This document shows, in pieces, positions 1 to 10,621 of a stretch of DNA of 64,000 bases. How positions within the stretch are numbered: position 1 is the stretch's first letter; every line of letters begins with the position of its first letter. The stretch comes from Haloarcula nitratireducens (GTDB lineage: Archaea; Halobacteriota; Halobacteria; Halobacteriales; Haloarculaceae), in the NCBI RefSeq assembly GCF_019599505.1, contig NZ_RKLT01000002.1, positions 124,001 through 188,000 of the forward strand, given 5' to 3'. The translations under genes and the position numbers were made by a program. The notes under the pieces are model-generated. The model was not told the origin of the DNA. It did not search any database and saw only the letters and a list, made by a program, of their open reading frames with translations.

Positions 1-9
1 GTCGCTCAT
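1..9 (-). CDS. Start of the next gene, probably dhaL (partial)
   Basis: The last codons of dhaK overlap an ATG on the same strand in an ATGA arrangement, and only Met-Ser-Asp is visible before the window ends. In haloarchaea dhaK is normally followed by dhaL, the ADP-binding subunit of dihydroxyacetone kinase, so dhaL is the likely identity. That rests on gene order, not on sequence. Confidence 0.5.
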
Positions 10-1004
10 TTGACGGTCAGCGCCGGGGTGTCGGCCGGCGCGCCGAGTAGCTCCTTCAGTTCGTCGTCGACGGCACAGACGGTGATCGAACAGCCCGCCA
101 TGTCGAGCGACGTCATGTAGTCGCCGACCCACGCGTCCCACGTCTCTACGTCGTGGTCGGAGAGCAGTTCCTGTAGCTTCCGGTTGACGACGAACAGCTC
201 CATCTGTGGCGTCCCGCCCATCCCGTTGACGATAGTGACGACCTCCTGCCCCGAATCGAGGTCTAAGTCTTCGAGGACCGACTCGGTCAGTTCCTCGGTG
301 ATGGCGTCGGCGTCCATCATGTCGGTGCGCTCGACGCCCGGTTCGCCGTGGATGCCGATTCCCAGCTCGATCTCGTCCTCGCCCAGGTCGAAGGTGGGTT
401 CGCCCTTCTCCGGAGTCACGCAGGACGTGAGCGCCATCCCCATCGTCCCGACGTTGTCGACCACCTTCTGGGCGACCCGCTGAACCTCCTCTAAGTCCGC
501 GCCCTCGGCGGCCTTCGCGCCCGCCGCCTTGTGGACGAGGATGGTGCCGCAGACGCCCCGCCGCCCCGAAGTGTACAGCGAGTCCTCGACGGCCACGTCG
601 TCGTCGACGACGACTTGGGCCACGTCACCGCCCTCCATCTCGACCATCTCGCCGGCCGTCTCGAAGTTCATCACGTCGCCCTCGTAGTTCTTGATGACCA
701 TCAGGACCCCCTCGCCGCTGTCGGCCGCGTCGACCAGTTCCTCCAGTTCGTCGGCCGTCGGCGAGGTGAACACCTCGCCCGCCGCCGCGCCGTCGAGCAT
801 CCCGTCGCCGACGTAGCCCGCGTGTGTCGGTTCGTGGCCGCTCCCGCCGCCGCTGACGATGCCGACTTTCCCGTCCACCGGCGCGTCCGAGCGGACCAGT
901 ACCTTCGTGTCCGGGAGCCGACGGAACCGGTCGGGGTGGGCCGCGACCATCCCGTCGAGCATCTCGTCGACCACGTCGTCCGGGTCGTTGATGAGTTTCT
1001 TCAT
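6..1004 (-). CDS. dhaK: Dihydroxyacetone kinase, DhaK subunit
   Basis: DhaK binds dihydroxyacetone covalently and passes it to DhaL for phosphorylation, feeding glycerol-derived carbon into glycolysis in the cytoplasm. The 332-residue length fits the family. Visible motifs are GSGHEPTHAGYVG near residues 53-65 and GIGIHGEPG near 215-223, where the His is the substrate-binding residue. The start chosen gives MKKLINDPDDVV, the usual DhaK N-terminus; an in-frame extension to about 1121 is unlike the family. The gene overlaps the following gene by 3 nt (ATGA), so the two subunits are probably translated together. Confidence 0.95.
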   Translation of the reverse strand: MKKLINDPDDVVDEMLDGMVAAHPDRFRRLPDTKVLVRSDAPVDGKVGIVSGGGSGHEPTHAGYVGDGMLDGAAAGEVFTSPTADELEELVDAADSGEGVLMVIKNYEGDVMNFETAGEMVEMEGGDVAQVVVDDDVAVEDSLYTSGRRGVCGTILVHKAAGAKAAEGADLEEVQRVAQKVVDNVGTMGMALTSCVTPEKGEPTFDLGEDEIELGIGIHGEPGVERTDMMDADAITEELTESVLEDLDLDSGQEVVTIVNGMGGTPQMELFVVNRKLQELLSDHDVETWDAWVGDYMTSLDMAGCSITVCAVDDELKELLGAPADTPALTVK

Positions 1005-1081
1005 GTGTCGTGTTGACAGACGGTTCACTCCCTGATAAAATTGAGCGAGCGAGACGTCGAGGCCGGCGAAATAATCTCGGC

Positions 1082-1672
1082 CTACGCGTCCCAGTACGCC
1101 GGTTCGTTCCCGCCCTTCCACTTGATGGAACAGCCCCGCGAGGGCTTCTCGGTGGCGTTTATCTCTCCGCCGGAGAGCAGGGTCTCGACGTGGCCGGCCA
1201 TCTCCCGCTCGCTCGGGTCGTCGTCGGGGTTCGGTGCGTCGTCGAGTCGGCCGTGATACGCCAGCCGGAACGTGCCGTCGTCCCCGTCGAAGAGGAACGG
1301 GTCCGGCGTACAGCGCGCGCCGTAGGCCGCCGCGACGGTCTGGTCCGCGTCGCGGAGGTAGGCGTCGTAGGCGATCTCGCCGGACTCGACCAGTTCCTCC
1401 ATCCGCTCGAAGGAGTCGTCGGGGTACTCCGCCTCGTCGTTGGAGTTGATCCCAACGACGGCGAGGTCGTCGTACTCCGCGGCGAGGCGGTTCAGTTCGT
1501 CGATCTTGGCCTTCGCGTACGGACAGTGGTTACAGGTGAACACGACGAGCAGGGCGTCGTAGTCGGCGAAGGCGGACAGCGCGTACGTCTCGCCGTCGGC
1601 ACCCGGCAGTTCGAACGGCGGTGCGGCGTCCCCGCGCGTCAGTACGTCTGACTCCGAGTCCATCGAGACCAT
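1082..1672 (-). CDS. Thioredoxin-fold redoxin (AhpC/TSA type)
   Basis: A 196-residue cytoplasmic protein with a redoxin fold. The active-site segment FTCNHCPYAKA lies near residue 45 and carries a CxxC pair, and a conserved C-terminal RGCSIKWK segment is typical of this thioredoxin subfamily. It probably reduces peroxides or protein disulfides; the substrate cannot be read from the sequence. ATG codons at 1672 and 1663 are both possible starts. It lies between dhaK and an MFS transporter gene on the same strand, with small gaps on both sides. Confidence 0.88.
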   Translation of the reverse strand: MVSMDSESDVLTRGDAAPPFELPGADGETYALSAFADYDALLVVFTCNHCPYAKAKIDELNRLAAEYDDLAVVGINSNDEAEYPDDSFERMEELVESGEIAYDAYLRDADQTVAAAYGARCTPDPFLFDGDDGTFRLAYHGRLDDAPNPDDDPSEREMAGHVETLLSGGEINATEKPSRGCSIKWKGGNEPAYWDA

Positions 1673-1717
1673 AGCGGTCGGCGGTACGTCGCGGGGTAGT
1701 AAAAGCGCACGGACGGG

Positions 1718-2998
1718 TCAATCGCCGGGCTGTGCGGTTCCGAGCGCTCGTCGACCGCCGACGGTCAGCACGACGAGCGTCAGCGCGACGGCGAGGACCC
1801 CGATACCCGCGACGGCCCAGAACGCCGCCGCGACGCCGGCCCGCGAGACGACGACGGCCAGTACCGGCGGCGCGACGGCGGCCCCGCCGGAGATCCCGAT
1901 GGTGAGGAAGCCGAAGTTCTTTCCCGCCGAATCGTCGGTCGAGAAGGCGTCGGCGAGCGCCGCGCGGGCGGGTCTGCTCCCGTCGACGGTGGCCGAGAGG
2001 ACGAGGACCAGCGCCAGCGCGCCGACCAGCGGAAGCGTGCCGAGCGCGAGCGCCCCGGCGACGAGGACCAGCGCGGCGTAGCCGCCGACGAGCACCGGTC
2101 CCGGCGAGTAGCGGTCGGTGAGCCAGCCGCCGGCGAAGATGAGCACCGCGCCGGTGACGAGCATCGCCGAGACGGCGAAGTTCGCGGCGGCGTCGGAGAC
2201 CGGATAGCCCGAGGAGAGCAGCGTCGCCGTGTACTGCTTGATGCCCCACCCGGCCATCGAGGAGACGAACCAGAGGACGGTAAGCGCGAGGATGGGGGGC
2301 GAGGAAACCACAGTTCCGAGTTCGCGTCGGATCCGCGTCGTCAGCGACGCGTCGGCGGTGTCGGTAACGTCGGTAGCGCCGGCGGCCGCCGCTTCGCCGC
2401 CCGAACTCGACGGGTGCGTGATGGCTTCGCGCACGAGGCGGTCGAACGCCAGCAGGCACACCACGCCGTAGACCGCTCCCACGATGGCGATCGCGCCGAT
2501 AGCGACGCGCCAGTCCAGCCCGAGCGTGCTGGCCGTCGCCACGATGGCCGGCGGCGCGGCGAGCCCGATCGCCCCCGTGAAGCCGTGGACGCTGTAGGCC
2601 CGGCCGCGGGTGTCCGCCGTCGTCGCCGCCCCGATGAGCGGATAGTGCGCCGGGTGGTGGCCCGCGATGCCGACGCCGGTGACGACGCTCGCGGCGAGCA
2701 GCCACGCGTAGCTCTGGGCGGTGGCGGTGAGGATCGCGCCGACCGCGCCGAAGGTCAGCGAGATGGCGAGCACCGACGTGCGACTCCGCGAGTCCGAGAG
2801 CGACCCGAACGGCAACTGCAGCGCCGTCACGACGACGCCGACGGTGCCGAGCGCGACGCCCAGCTGCGCGTCGGTCAACCCGAGGTCCGACCGCAACGGC
2901 CCGAAGATCGGCGGCAGCAGCATGAAGTACGCGTGGTTCACGAGGTGCGAACCGCCGACGAGGCCGACGACGAGCCGGGACTGCGCGTCAGAGACCAC
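1718..2998 (-). CDS. MFS transporter, Fsr-like
   Basis: A 426-residue polytopic membrane protein with twelve likely helices in two halves, separated by a hydrophilic loop near residues 190-225. The GSLSDSRSRT segment after helix 2 is the major facilitator motif A. The HLVNHAYF start and the GIAGHHPAHYPLIGA segment recall the fosmidomycin-resistance (Fsr) type subfamily. Substrate and direction are unknown. ATG at 2998 follows a short spacer and gives the expected short cytoplasmic N-terminus. Confidence 0.85.
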   Translation of the reverse strand: MVSDAQSRLVVGLVGGSHLVNHAYFMLLPPIFGPLRSDLGLTDAQLGVALGTVGVVVTALQLPFGSLSDSRSRTSVLAISLTFGAVGAILTATAQSYAWLLAASVVTGVGIAGHHPAHYPLIGAATTADTRGRAYSVHGFTGAIGLAAPPAIVATASTLGLDWRVAIGAIAIVGAVYGVVCLLAFDRLVREAITHPSSSGGEAAAAGATDVTDTADASLTTRIRRELGTVVSSPPILALTVLWFVSSMAGWGIKQYTATLLSSGYPVSDAAANFAVSAMLVTGAVLIFAGGWLTDRYSPGPVLVGGYAALVLVAGALALGTLPLVGALALVLVLSATVDGSRPARAALADAFSTDDSAGKNFGFLTIGISGGAAVAPPVLAVVVSRAGVAAAFWAVAGIGVLAVALTLVVLTVGGRRALGTAQPGD

Positions 2999-3048
2999 TG
3001 TACCGTCGTGTCACGGGCTATCGCAAAGAGCGTCGCGGTTCGCGCGCT

Positions 3049-3384
3049 TCACTCACTCTTCGTCGCCAGTCGCTCCTCGACGGCGGCGTCGAACGCCGCC
3101 GACGCGCGGTAGATGTCGGTGTCGGCCGCGACGGCGAACCGCGTCTCCTCGCCCTCGCTCTCCTCTTTCTCCAGTAGGCCCAAGGTGGCGAGATAGTCGA
3201 GCGTCCCGTCGAGGTACAGCGTCTTCAGCGCGACGCCGGCCGCCTCGCTCAGTTCCGTCTTGGTGTACAGTTCTTCGGAGTCGAGTCGAAGCAGCGCGTC
3301 GATGACGGCGGGCGCGCCGTCGTAGGTCGCGACGGTGCCCCACCCGGAAGTAGGTTCCCCGTCTCGGGCGGCGTCCTCGAACAT
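3049..3384 (-). CDS. Small winged-helix domain protein
   Basis: A 111-residue acidic protein. Residues about 25-75 (ALLRLDSEELYTKTELSEAAG through YLATLGLLEKEE) read as a helix-turn-helix plus wing, as in haloarchaeal transcription regulators. No ligand domain is present. It is divergent from the Lrp gene at 3503, so the two may share a control region. Target genes are unknown; the fold assignment is by eye. Confidence 0.75.
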   Translation of the reverse strand: MFEDAARDGEPTSGWGTVATYDGAPAVIDALLRLDSEELYTKTELSEAAGVALKTLYLDGTLDYLATLGLLEKEESEGEETRFAVAADTDIYRASAAFDAAVEERLATKSE

Positions 3385-3502
3385 TAGCCGGGCCGAGGCA
3401 TTCCACTACAATAAAGCTCGCGCCGATTTCGCCTGGCCGTCGTACGTCACACCGTCCCACCATTGAGCAAGGCTTTTGTCCGCCACCGTCCGCCACCAGA
3501 GT

Positions 3503-3993
3503 ATGAGCAGTCGCCGAGAGATTCTCGACCTGTTACGTGAGAACGCCCGCTACACCACGGAGGACTTAGCCCACCTCACCGACTTCTCCGAGAGCGAAGT
3601 CGAATCCATCATAGAGGAGTTCGAGGAGGCCGGCGTCATCTGTGGCTATCAGGCCGTCGTCGACTGGGGGGCCGTCGAGACGGACGAAGAGCGAGTGCGG
3701 GCGACGGTCGAACTCAACGTCGCGCTGGATCGGGAGACCAACTACGGCGACATCGCCGACCGCATCGCCCGCTTCCCCGAGGTCACGTCGCTCCGCCTCG
3801 TCAGCGGCGACTACGACTTCGACCTCGCGGTCGAGGGCGACTCGATGCGGGAGGTCTCGCACTTCATCAGCGACAAGATCGCGCCCATCCCCGAGATAAC
3901 CCAGACGGTCACCCACTACATCATGGAGTCCTACAAGGAACAGGGGATGACGTTCGACGACCACGACGACGACGACCGGCTCTCCGTCTCCCC

Positions 3994-3997
<4 letters not shown>
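3503..3997 (+). CDS. Lrp/AsnC family transcriptional regulator
   Basis: A 164-residue protein with an N-terminal helix-turn-helix (residues about 3-52, REILDLLRENARYTTEDLA) and a C-terminal RAM ligand-binding domain (VTSLRLVSGDYDFDLAVEG). Such proteins form octamers and sense amino acids. The ATG at 3503 gives the normal MSSRREIL start; a TTG 27 nt earlier is less likely. Its stop overlaps the ATG of the aminotransferase gene (ATGA), so it is probably co-translated with that gene and may regulate it. Confidence 0.93.
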
Positions 3998-5139
<1,142 letters not shown>

Positions 5140-5329
5140 TCGGCGCGTTCGGTGGCGAAGTCTCGATTCCGATAGTGAGTTATCAATCCTAATAGCCGCG
5201 CCGAAAGTTTCAGTACGGGGCCTGTTGTATCACGCCCAAACTGTGTTGGACCGTGGCGCACTATCGGGTCGACTGCGGCGGGGGCTGACGCCGGAAAGGT
5301 TTTTCACGCGAACCAGGAGATGAAACACA

Positions 5330-7861
5330 ATGGCAATTGATGATAAAACGGGGGGAGATGCGGAGCGAGTCGCCGGTGGGGGAGACGGCGACGACCGGCC
5401 GGCGACGGTCGGCGAGTACACGTGGGACGACCTCAGACGGGAGTTTCACACCGGGGGGCGCTTCGACCGGAGCGAATTTCTCGGCTTCGAACCACGCGAC
5501 CTCGAGGATAGACTGGAGACGGCCGCGAGCGCGGCGCTGACGCTCTCCCGGCCGTTCGAGGAGTATCTCGACCCGACGACGACGCCGGTCGCGAAGGGCG
5601 TCTACACGTGGGAACATTTCAAACAGGAGTTCTACTACGAGGAAGACGGCGACCAGCCGCGCGACGAGGAGGGGGAGGTCGTCCCCTTCGAACCCGAAGA
5701 CCACCTCGGATTCGACCCGGACCGCGTCGAGAACAGGCTCTCGCTGGGCGAGGATCTGGCGGCGGAACTCGACGGGTTCGTCGACGAGAACACCGTCGAC
5801 GTCGACCCGGACGTAGACGAAGACGAGTTCTTCTCGACGCGGGAGGGCCACACCACCGTCGTCAACCGCTACGACCTGGAGAAGGCGGTCCCCGGGAGCA
5901 AGAAGTCTCACTTCCGTGAGACCGAACGCTACTGGGTCAACAAACCGTACGCCTGCGTCGTCGTCTTTCACTCCCGGAAGGAGAACGAACGGAAGTACTA
6001 CGTCGTCGAGCCGTATCTCAACGCGATCGAGGACGACCTCAAGAGCTTCCTCTCGGGGAAGCTCAAGACCGCGATCAAGTACTCCGAGGACGACGTCATC
6101 GTCAAGGGGTCGAACGCCGACCGGGCGTCGGTCATCCAGCGCGAGGCCGAGCAGTTGCTCTCCCGGTACGACCTCTACGACGGGTCGGTCGCCGGGGGCG
6201 GGGGGACCGGCGGCGGTCTGTTAGACCAAGTCAAGGAGCTCTTCGACATCGGCGAGGAGACCGAGACCGAAGCGGTGGGGCAACTGAACGGGATCGCGGC
6301 CCGCCCCGAGCCGGCCATCATCGAGGACGACCCCTCGACGCTGAACGAGTATCAGGTCGAGAAACTGCTGTACATGCTCAAGCGGGACTTCGTCGGCTAC
6401 GCCCGCATCGACCCGGTGAAACACGACATCAACGTCGAGGACATCTCCTGTGACGGCTACAACTCCCGCGTGTTCGTCTACCACACCGACTACGAGCAGA
6501 TCATCACCAACGTCGAACACCGCGAGAGCGAACTGGACGACTTCGTCGTCAAGCTCGCCCAGCGCTCGGGAAAGGGCATCTCCAAACGCCAACCACAGGT
6601 CGACGCGACGCTCCCCGACGGGTCGCGCGCACAGTTGACGCTCGGCCGGGAAGTCTCCGACCACGGGACCAACTACACCATCCGTCAGTTCAAGGACGTC
6701 CCCTTTACCCCGATCGACCTCATCAACTGGAACACCTTCTCGCTCGACGAGATGGCGTTCCTCTGGCTCTGCATCGAGAACAACAAGAGCCTCATCTTCG
6801 CCGGCGGGACGGCATCCGGGAAGACCACGTCGCTGAACGCCGTCTCGCTGTTCATCCCCTCGAACTCCAAGATTGTCTCCATCGAGGACACCCGCGAGGT
6901 CGAACTGCCCCAGCGAAACTGGGTCGCGAGCGTCACTCGCCCCTCCTTCGGCGAGGACGACAAGGGCGACGTCGACGAGTTCGACTTGCTGGAGGCCGCG
7001 CTCCGCCAGCGCCCGGACTACATCGTCATGGGCGAGATCCGCGGCGAGGAGGGACGCACCCTCTTTCAGGTCATGTCGACGGGGCACACGACCTACACCA
7101 CGTTCCACGCCGACTCCGTCGGCGAGGTCATCAAGCGCTTTACGACCGAACCGATCAACGTCTCGAAGACGCTCTTCACCGCGCTCGACCTGGTCTCGAT
7201 TCAGACCCAGACCCGCGTGGACGGCAGCAAGGTCCGCCGGAACAAGTCCCTGACCGAGATCAACGAGTACTCCGCCGAGAACGACGAGATCAACGTCCGG
7301 GACGTCTACGAGTGGCGCGCCGAGACGGACGAGTACATCCAGATGGGCAACTCCAACACCCTCGAGGAGATCAAGTTCGACCGCGGGTGGACCCAGGAGA
7401 AACTCGACGAGGAGCTGTTCAAGCGGAAGGTCGTCCTGGCCTACCTCATCGAGCAGGGACTGAACACCTACACGCAGGTCGCCGCGACGATCCAGGCGTT
7501 CGTCAACGACCCCGACACCATCCTCACGCTCATCGCCAACGACCGGCTCGAACGGTCGCTCGAAGACCTCCGGGAGATGGAGTCGGTCAAGATCGACATC
7601 GACCCGGAGAAAGAGGAGATGGTCCCGCGGCCGGACGCCCCGCCGGCAATGGTCGAGGAGACGAAATCCATCCTCGACAACGCCGGACCGCTGTTCGAGC
7701 GGTTCAAACAGGGCGACACGCCCGATATCGTCGCCGCACTGATGGAGGGCGACGCGCTGGCCGCGGACGAGGAGGACGGAGAAGACGAAGACGGAGATGA
7801 AGACGTCGGCGGCTTCGGCCAATTCGTCCCGAAGGCCGGAGAGGAGGCAGATAGCGGATGA
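5330..7861 (+). CDS. Type IV pilus/secretion ATPase, PilB-like
   Basis: An 843-residue member of the type II/IV secretion ATPase superfamily that would drive pilin assembly at the cytoplasmic face. Walker A GGTASGKTT lies near residue 492 and the Walker B/Asp-box segment DYIVMGEIRGEE near 562. A GHTTYTTFHAD segment (His box) follows. A long acidic N-terminal region of about 300 residues is typical of haloarchaeal PilB3-type proteins. It overlaps the platform protein gene by 4 nt (ATGA). An AGGAG lies upstream, and a 6-codon frame starting at 5320 overlaps the start; it may be chance. Confidence 0.93.
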   Translation: MAIDDKTGGDAERVAGGGDGDDRPATVGEYTWDDLRREFHTGGRFDRSEFLGFEPRDLEDRLETAASAALTLSRPFEEYLDPTTTPVAKGVYTWEHFKQEFYYEEDGDQPRDEEGEVVPFEPEDHLGFDPDRVENRLSLGEDLAAELDGFVDENTVDVDPDVDEDEFFSTREGHTTVVNRYDLEKAVPGSKKSHFRETERYWVNKPYACVVVFHSRKENERKYYVVEPYLNAIEDDLKSFLSGKLKTAIKYSEDDVIVKGSNADRASVIQREAEQLLSRYDLYDGSVAGGGGTGGGLLDQVKELFDIGEETETEAVGQLNGIAARPEPAIIEDDPSTLNEYQVEKLLYMLKRDFVGYARIDPVKHDINVEDISCDGYNSRVFVYHTDYEQIITNVEHRESELDDFVVKLAQRSGKGISKRQPQVDATLPDGSRAQLTLGREVSDHGTNYTIRQFKDVPFTPIDLINWNTFSLDEMAFLWLCIENNKSLIFAGGTASGKTTSLNAVSLFIPSNSKIVSIEDTREVELPQRNWVASVTRPSFGEDDKGDVDEFDLLEAALRQRPDYIVMGEIRGEEGRTLFQVMSTGHTTYTTFHADSVGEVIKRFTTEPINVSKTLFTALDLVSIQTQTRVDGSKVRRNKSLTEINEYSAENDEINVRDVYEWRAETDEYIQMGNSNTLEEIKFDRGWTQEKLDEELFKRKVVLAYLIEQGLNTYTQVAATIQAFVNDPDTILTLIANDRLERSLEDLREMESVKIDIDPEKEEMVPRPDAPPAMVEETKSILDNAGPLFERFKQGDTPDIVAALMEGDALAADEEDGEDEDGDEDVGGFGQFVPKAGEEADSG

Positions 7862-9897
7862 GCCTCGATACGAAGGGCCAGCAGCAACTCGGGAGCGGCG
7901 GCGCTCTGGGCGATGCGTTCTATCCGGCCTATCGGAAACTGTTCGACGACGAGGGCGACTTCGTCGACAGCGTCGGGAAGAAACTCGCACAGGCCCGGAT
8001 GGCCGACAACGTCGAGATGTTCCTCGCGCGGGCGCTGGCCGTCGGCGTCATCGCGGGAGTGACCCTGTGGCTCGTCGGGACGTTCCTGGGCTATCTGCTC
8101 GTCACGCTGCTCTTTTCGGGGTCCGAGGGACCGACGTTCATCGGTATCGCCATCCAGAACGAAGCGGTGCTGGCCGTCATCGACGCGCTGAAACTCCCCT
8201 TCCTGATTCTCGTCACCGGACTGGTGTTCGGCGCGATCGGCTTCGGGATCGGCTTCGGCTCGCTCGTCTCGATCCCGTACTTCCGGGCCAGCGCGCGCGA
8301 ACGCGAAATCAACATCCTCCTCTCGGACGCCATCTCCTTCATGTACGCCCTCTCGGTGGGCGGGCTGAACCAGCTCGAGATCCTCCACGCGATGGGGAAA
8401 GCCGACGACACGTACGGCGAAGTCGCGAAGGAGTTCCAGTCGATCGTCCTAGAGACGGAGTACTTCGATACGGACTACCGGTCCGCGGTTCGCAACCAGG
8501 CGATCGAGACCCCCTCGGACGAGCTCTCGCAGTTCCTGACCGACATGCTCTCGATCATCAACTCCGGGGGGGACATGACGTCCTTCTTAGAGGACCAGAA
8601 AGAAAAGCACATGCGAACCGCTCGGCAGGAGCAGGAGAAGATGCTGGAGACGCTGGAGCTGTTCGGCGAGATGTACATGACGCTCTCGCTGTTCCCGCTC
8701 TTGCTCATCATCATCCTCGTCATCATGTCGATGATGGGCAACGCCCAGCAGCGACTCATCTACGGCACCGTCTACGGGCTCATCCCGCTGACCGGAACGG
8801 CCTTTCTGGTGCTCGTCTCGACGGTCACGCAGGACGCCATCGGCGACGGCTACCTCCGGCCCGCCGCCGACGAGGACGACGTCGTCGTCGACGAGGGCGT
8901 CGGCGTGTTCAACCTCGGCCTCGTCGAGCAGTACACCGGAGCCTACGGCGTCTTCGACCGCATCAAGAGCCGCGAGGGGACCTACGAACTCGTCCAGATA
9001 CTGAAACGGCCGGACGTCTTCTTCCGCGACCACCCGATTCTGGTACTCGGACTGACCGTCCCGCTCTCGGTCCTCGCGCTGGTCGTCGCCGTCGTCCTCG
9101 GGTGGGCACCGCTCTCGCTCGACGGGATGCGGGCCAACCCCGTCTCGGGGACGTTCTTCTGGGTGTACGTCCCGATGTACATCAACTTCCTCCCGCTCGC
9201 GATCTTCTACGAGTGGAACCAGCGGTCGCGGAAGGCCATCATCGGTAACCTCTCGGAGAACCTCCGAAAGCTCGCCTCGGCCAACGACACGGGGATGACG
9301 CTGCTCGAATCCATTAAGGTGGTCTCCGAGACCTCGGCGGGCAAGCTCTCGGACGAGTTCGAGACGATGCACGCGAAGGTCAACTACGGGACCAGCCTCA
9401 AGGACGCGCTGCGTGAGTTCAACAACAAGTACCACGTCCCGCGGCTGGCCCGAACGGTGAAGCTCATCGCCGAGGCGCAGGAGGCCTCCAGTCAGATTCA
9501 GGACGTGCTCTCGACGGCGGCACAGGCCTCCGAGAACCAGGACGACATCGAACGGGAGCGGAAGTCCCGCACCCGGATGCAGACGGTCATTATCATCATG
9601 ACCTACCTCACGCTGCTGGGCGTGATGGCGCTTCTGAAGACGCAGTTCCTGGACGTGATGTCCGGCCTGTCGACGCAGGCGTCGGGGGCCAGCAGTTCCG
9701 GCGCGCCGGGCGGGAGCTTCGGCGGCAACGTCGATACGGAACTGCTCTCGATGCTGTTCTTCCACGCGGTGACGCTGCAGGCGCTGCTCTCGTCGTTCAT
9801 CGCGGGCTACATCCGAGAGGTGAAGCTGATGGCCGGCGTGAAGTTCGCCGTCATCCTCTCGACGATCGCGCTCGTGGTGTGGATGGCCGTGGGGTGA
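7858..9897 (+). CDS. Type IV pilus membrane platform protein, PilC/TadC-like
   Basis: A 679-residue protein with two T2SSF (TadC-like) domains, each a helical cytoplasmic bundle followed by paired membrane segments. The first includes ILLSDAISFMYALSVGG and ends near residue 340; the second spans about 455-610 (GNLSENLRKLASANDTGMTL). Several C-terminal membrane helices follow. It partners the ATPase encoded immediately upstream. The pair resembles haloarchaeal PilB3-PilC3 rather than the archaellum ArlI-ArlJ pair, because pilin-like genes follow and no arl genes are present. Confidence 0.92.
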   Translation: MSLDTKGQQQLGSGGALGDAFYPAYRKLFDDEGDFVDSVGKKLAQARMADNVEMFLARALAVGVIAGVTLWLVGTFLGYLLVTLLFSGSEGPTFIGIAIQNEAVLAVIDALKLPFLILVTGLVFGAIGFGIGFGSLVSIPYFRASAREREINILLSDAISFMYALSVGGLNQLEILHAMGKADDTYGEVAKEFQSIVLETEYFDTDYRSAVRNQAIETPSDELSQFLTDMLSIINSGGDMTSFLEDQKEKHMRTARQEQEKMLETLELFGEMYMTLSLFPLLLIIILVIMSMMGNAQQRLIYGTVYGLIPLTGTAFLVLVSTVTQDAIGDGYLRPAADEDDVVVDEGVGVFNLGLVEQYTGAYGVFDRIKSREGTYELVQILKRPDVFFRDHPILVLGLTVPLSVLALVVAVVLGWAPLSLDGMRANPVSGTFFWVYVPMYINFLPLAIFYEWNQRSRKAIIGNLSENLRKLASANDTGMTLLESIKVVSETSAGKLSDEFETMHAKVNYGTSLKDALREFNNKYHVPRLARTVKLIAEAQEASSQIQDVLSTAAQASENQDDIERERKSRTRMQTVIIIMTYLTLLGVMALLKTQFLDVMSGLSTQASGASSSGAPGGSFGGNVDTELLSMLFFHAVTLQALLSSFIAGYIREVKLMAGVKFAVILSTIALVVWMAVG

Positions 9898-10036
9898 GAG
9901 GCGGCGGCCGCCGATATCAGTAATTGAGCGACGGTGTAGATATTTAATACTAGTCCGATAGAGGTTATACGATAGTCGAACGCAGTGGATATAGCGACAC
10001 GGGGGTGCGGTGATAGACGACAGTGAGGTGCTACGA
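9898..10036 (+). promoter_or_regulatory. Promoter candidate between pilC-like and pilin-like genes
   Basis: The 139-bp spacer contains the AT-rich element GATATTTAATAC at about 9939-9950, a good archaeal TATA candidate that would start transcription near 9975. If active, the pilin-like genes can be expressed separately from the ATPase and platform genes. Confidence 0.45.
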
Positions 10037-10564
10037 ATGGACGACAGGGGACAGACGGCACAGGATTTCGCCATCGGGACGAGCGTCCTCTTGATCACGA
10101 TTATCGGCGCGTTCGTCTTCATCCAGGGCGGCGCGCTCTCGGTGTACGAGGACTCGGCGACGCCGATAGAGCAACCGCAAGCCGACCGCGTCGCGTCGTA
10201 TCTCGTCGAGAGCTACAGCGTCGACGGCGAGCCGAACGTCCTCCGGTACAACCAATCGAGGGGACTCGACCGAACGCTTTCGGCCGATACCGACTTGTCG
10301 AACCTGACGGCGTACGCCGGGGTCAACGTCTCTTCCACTCGTCGGACGAATCCCGACCTGAACGTCAGCATCGTGAACAGTTCGTCGCTCGAAAACGGGA
10401 GTCGAGAACCGGCCCGCGACGGCGGCGGCATCGTGCTCGCGTGGGGAACGGACTACCGCGATCAACCGTACGTCACCTCGACGCGGGTCGTTCGGCTGGC
10501 GAACGACGACGACGCGACGCCGCAGTGTGACCCGACCTGTTGGTTGGTGGTTCGTGCGTGGTGA
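10037..10564 (+). CDS. Pilin-like protein, first copy
   Basis: A 175-residue secreted or membrane-anchored protein. After a very short basic-acidic start, DRGQTAQDFAIGTSVLL fits a prepilin-type site (cleavage after RG, acidic residue at mature position 5) followed by a hydrophobic helix. The rest is a polar ectodomain with NVS and NSS sequons and two C-terminal cysteines (PQCDPTCW). It is a paralogue of the protein at 10955, with the same N-terminal pattern and a similar ending. Its stop overlaps the GTG of a truncated gene. The start at 10037 is preferred because the upstream in-frame codons only lengthen the tail. Confidence 0.8.
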   Translation: MDDRGQTAQDFAIGTSVLLITIIGAFVFIQGGALSVYEDSATPIEQPQADRVASYLVESYSVDGEPNVLRYNQSRGLDRTLSADTDLSNLTAYAGVNVSSTRRTNPDLNVSIVNSSSLENGSREPARDGGGIVLAWGTDYRDQPYVTSTRVVRLANDDDATPQCDPTCWLVVRAW

Positions 10565-10601
10565 GCGGCGACCGGGGGCAGGCTTACACGCTCGAAGGCG
10601 T
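10561..10601 (+). pseudogene. Truncated pilin-like gene, 5' fragment
   Basis: A GTG overlapping the previous stop opens a frame reading VSGDRGQAYTLEG, matching the start of the intact protein at 11551 (RGQAHTLEA) and in the same coupled position. Similarity stops at about 10600, exactly where a partial tRNA-Ala 3' end begins. The frame then runs on through tRNA sequence to 10833 without resembling a protein. I read it as the 5' remnant of a lost gene. Confidence 0.75.
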
Positions 10602-10621
10602 GACTCGCCGGGATTTGAACC
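10602..10621 (-). repeat. Partial copy of tRNA-Ala 3' end (att-like)
   Basis: These 20 bp, gactcgccgggatttgaacc, are identical to 10728-10747 inside the tRNA-Ala gene and in the same orientation. They cover the T-loop, one T-stem strand and the 3' acceptor strand, the part of a tRNA gene that integrases commonly use and restore. The two copies are 126 bp apart. Confidence 0.85.

Noticed and set aside
5320..5340. 6-codon frame overlapping the PilB-like start
   Set aside because: Too short and without supporting signals; the AGGAG nearby serves the PilB-like gene.
6221..10122. Long open frames on the minus strand opposite the PilB- and PilC-like genes
   Set aside because: They are antisense to clearly coding genes, their protein is Arg/Val/Asp-rich without domains, and such frames arise from high G+C third positions.
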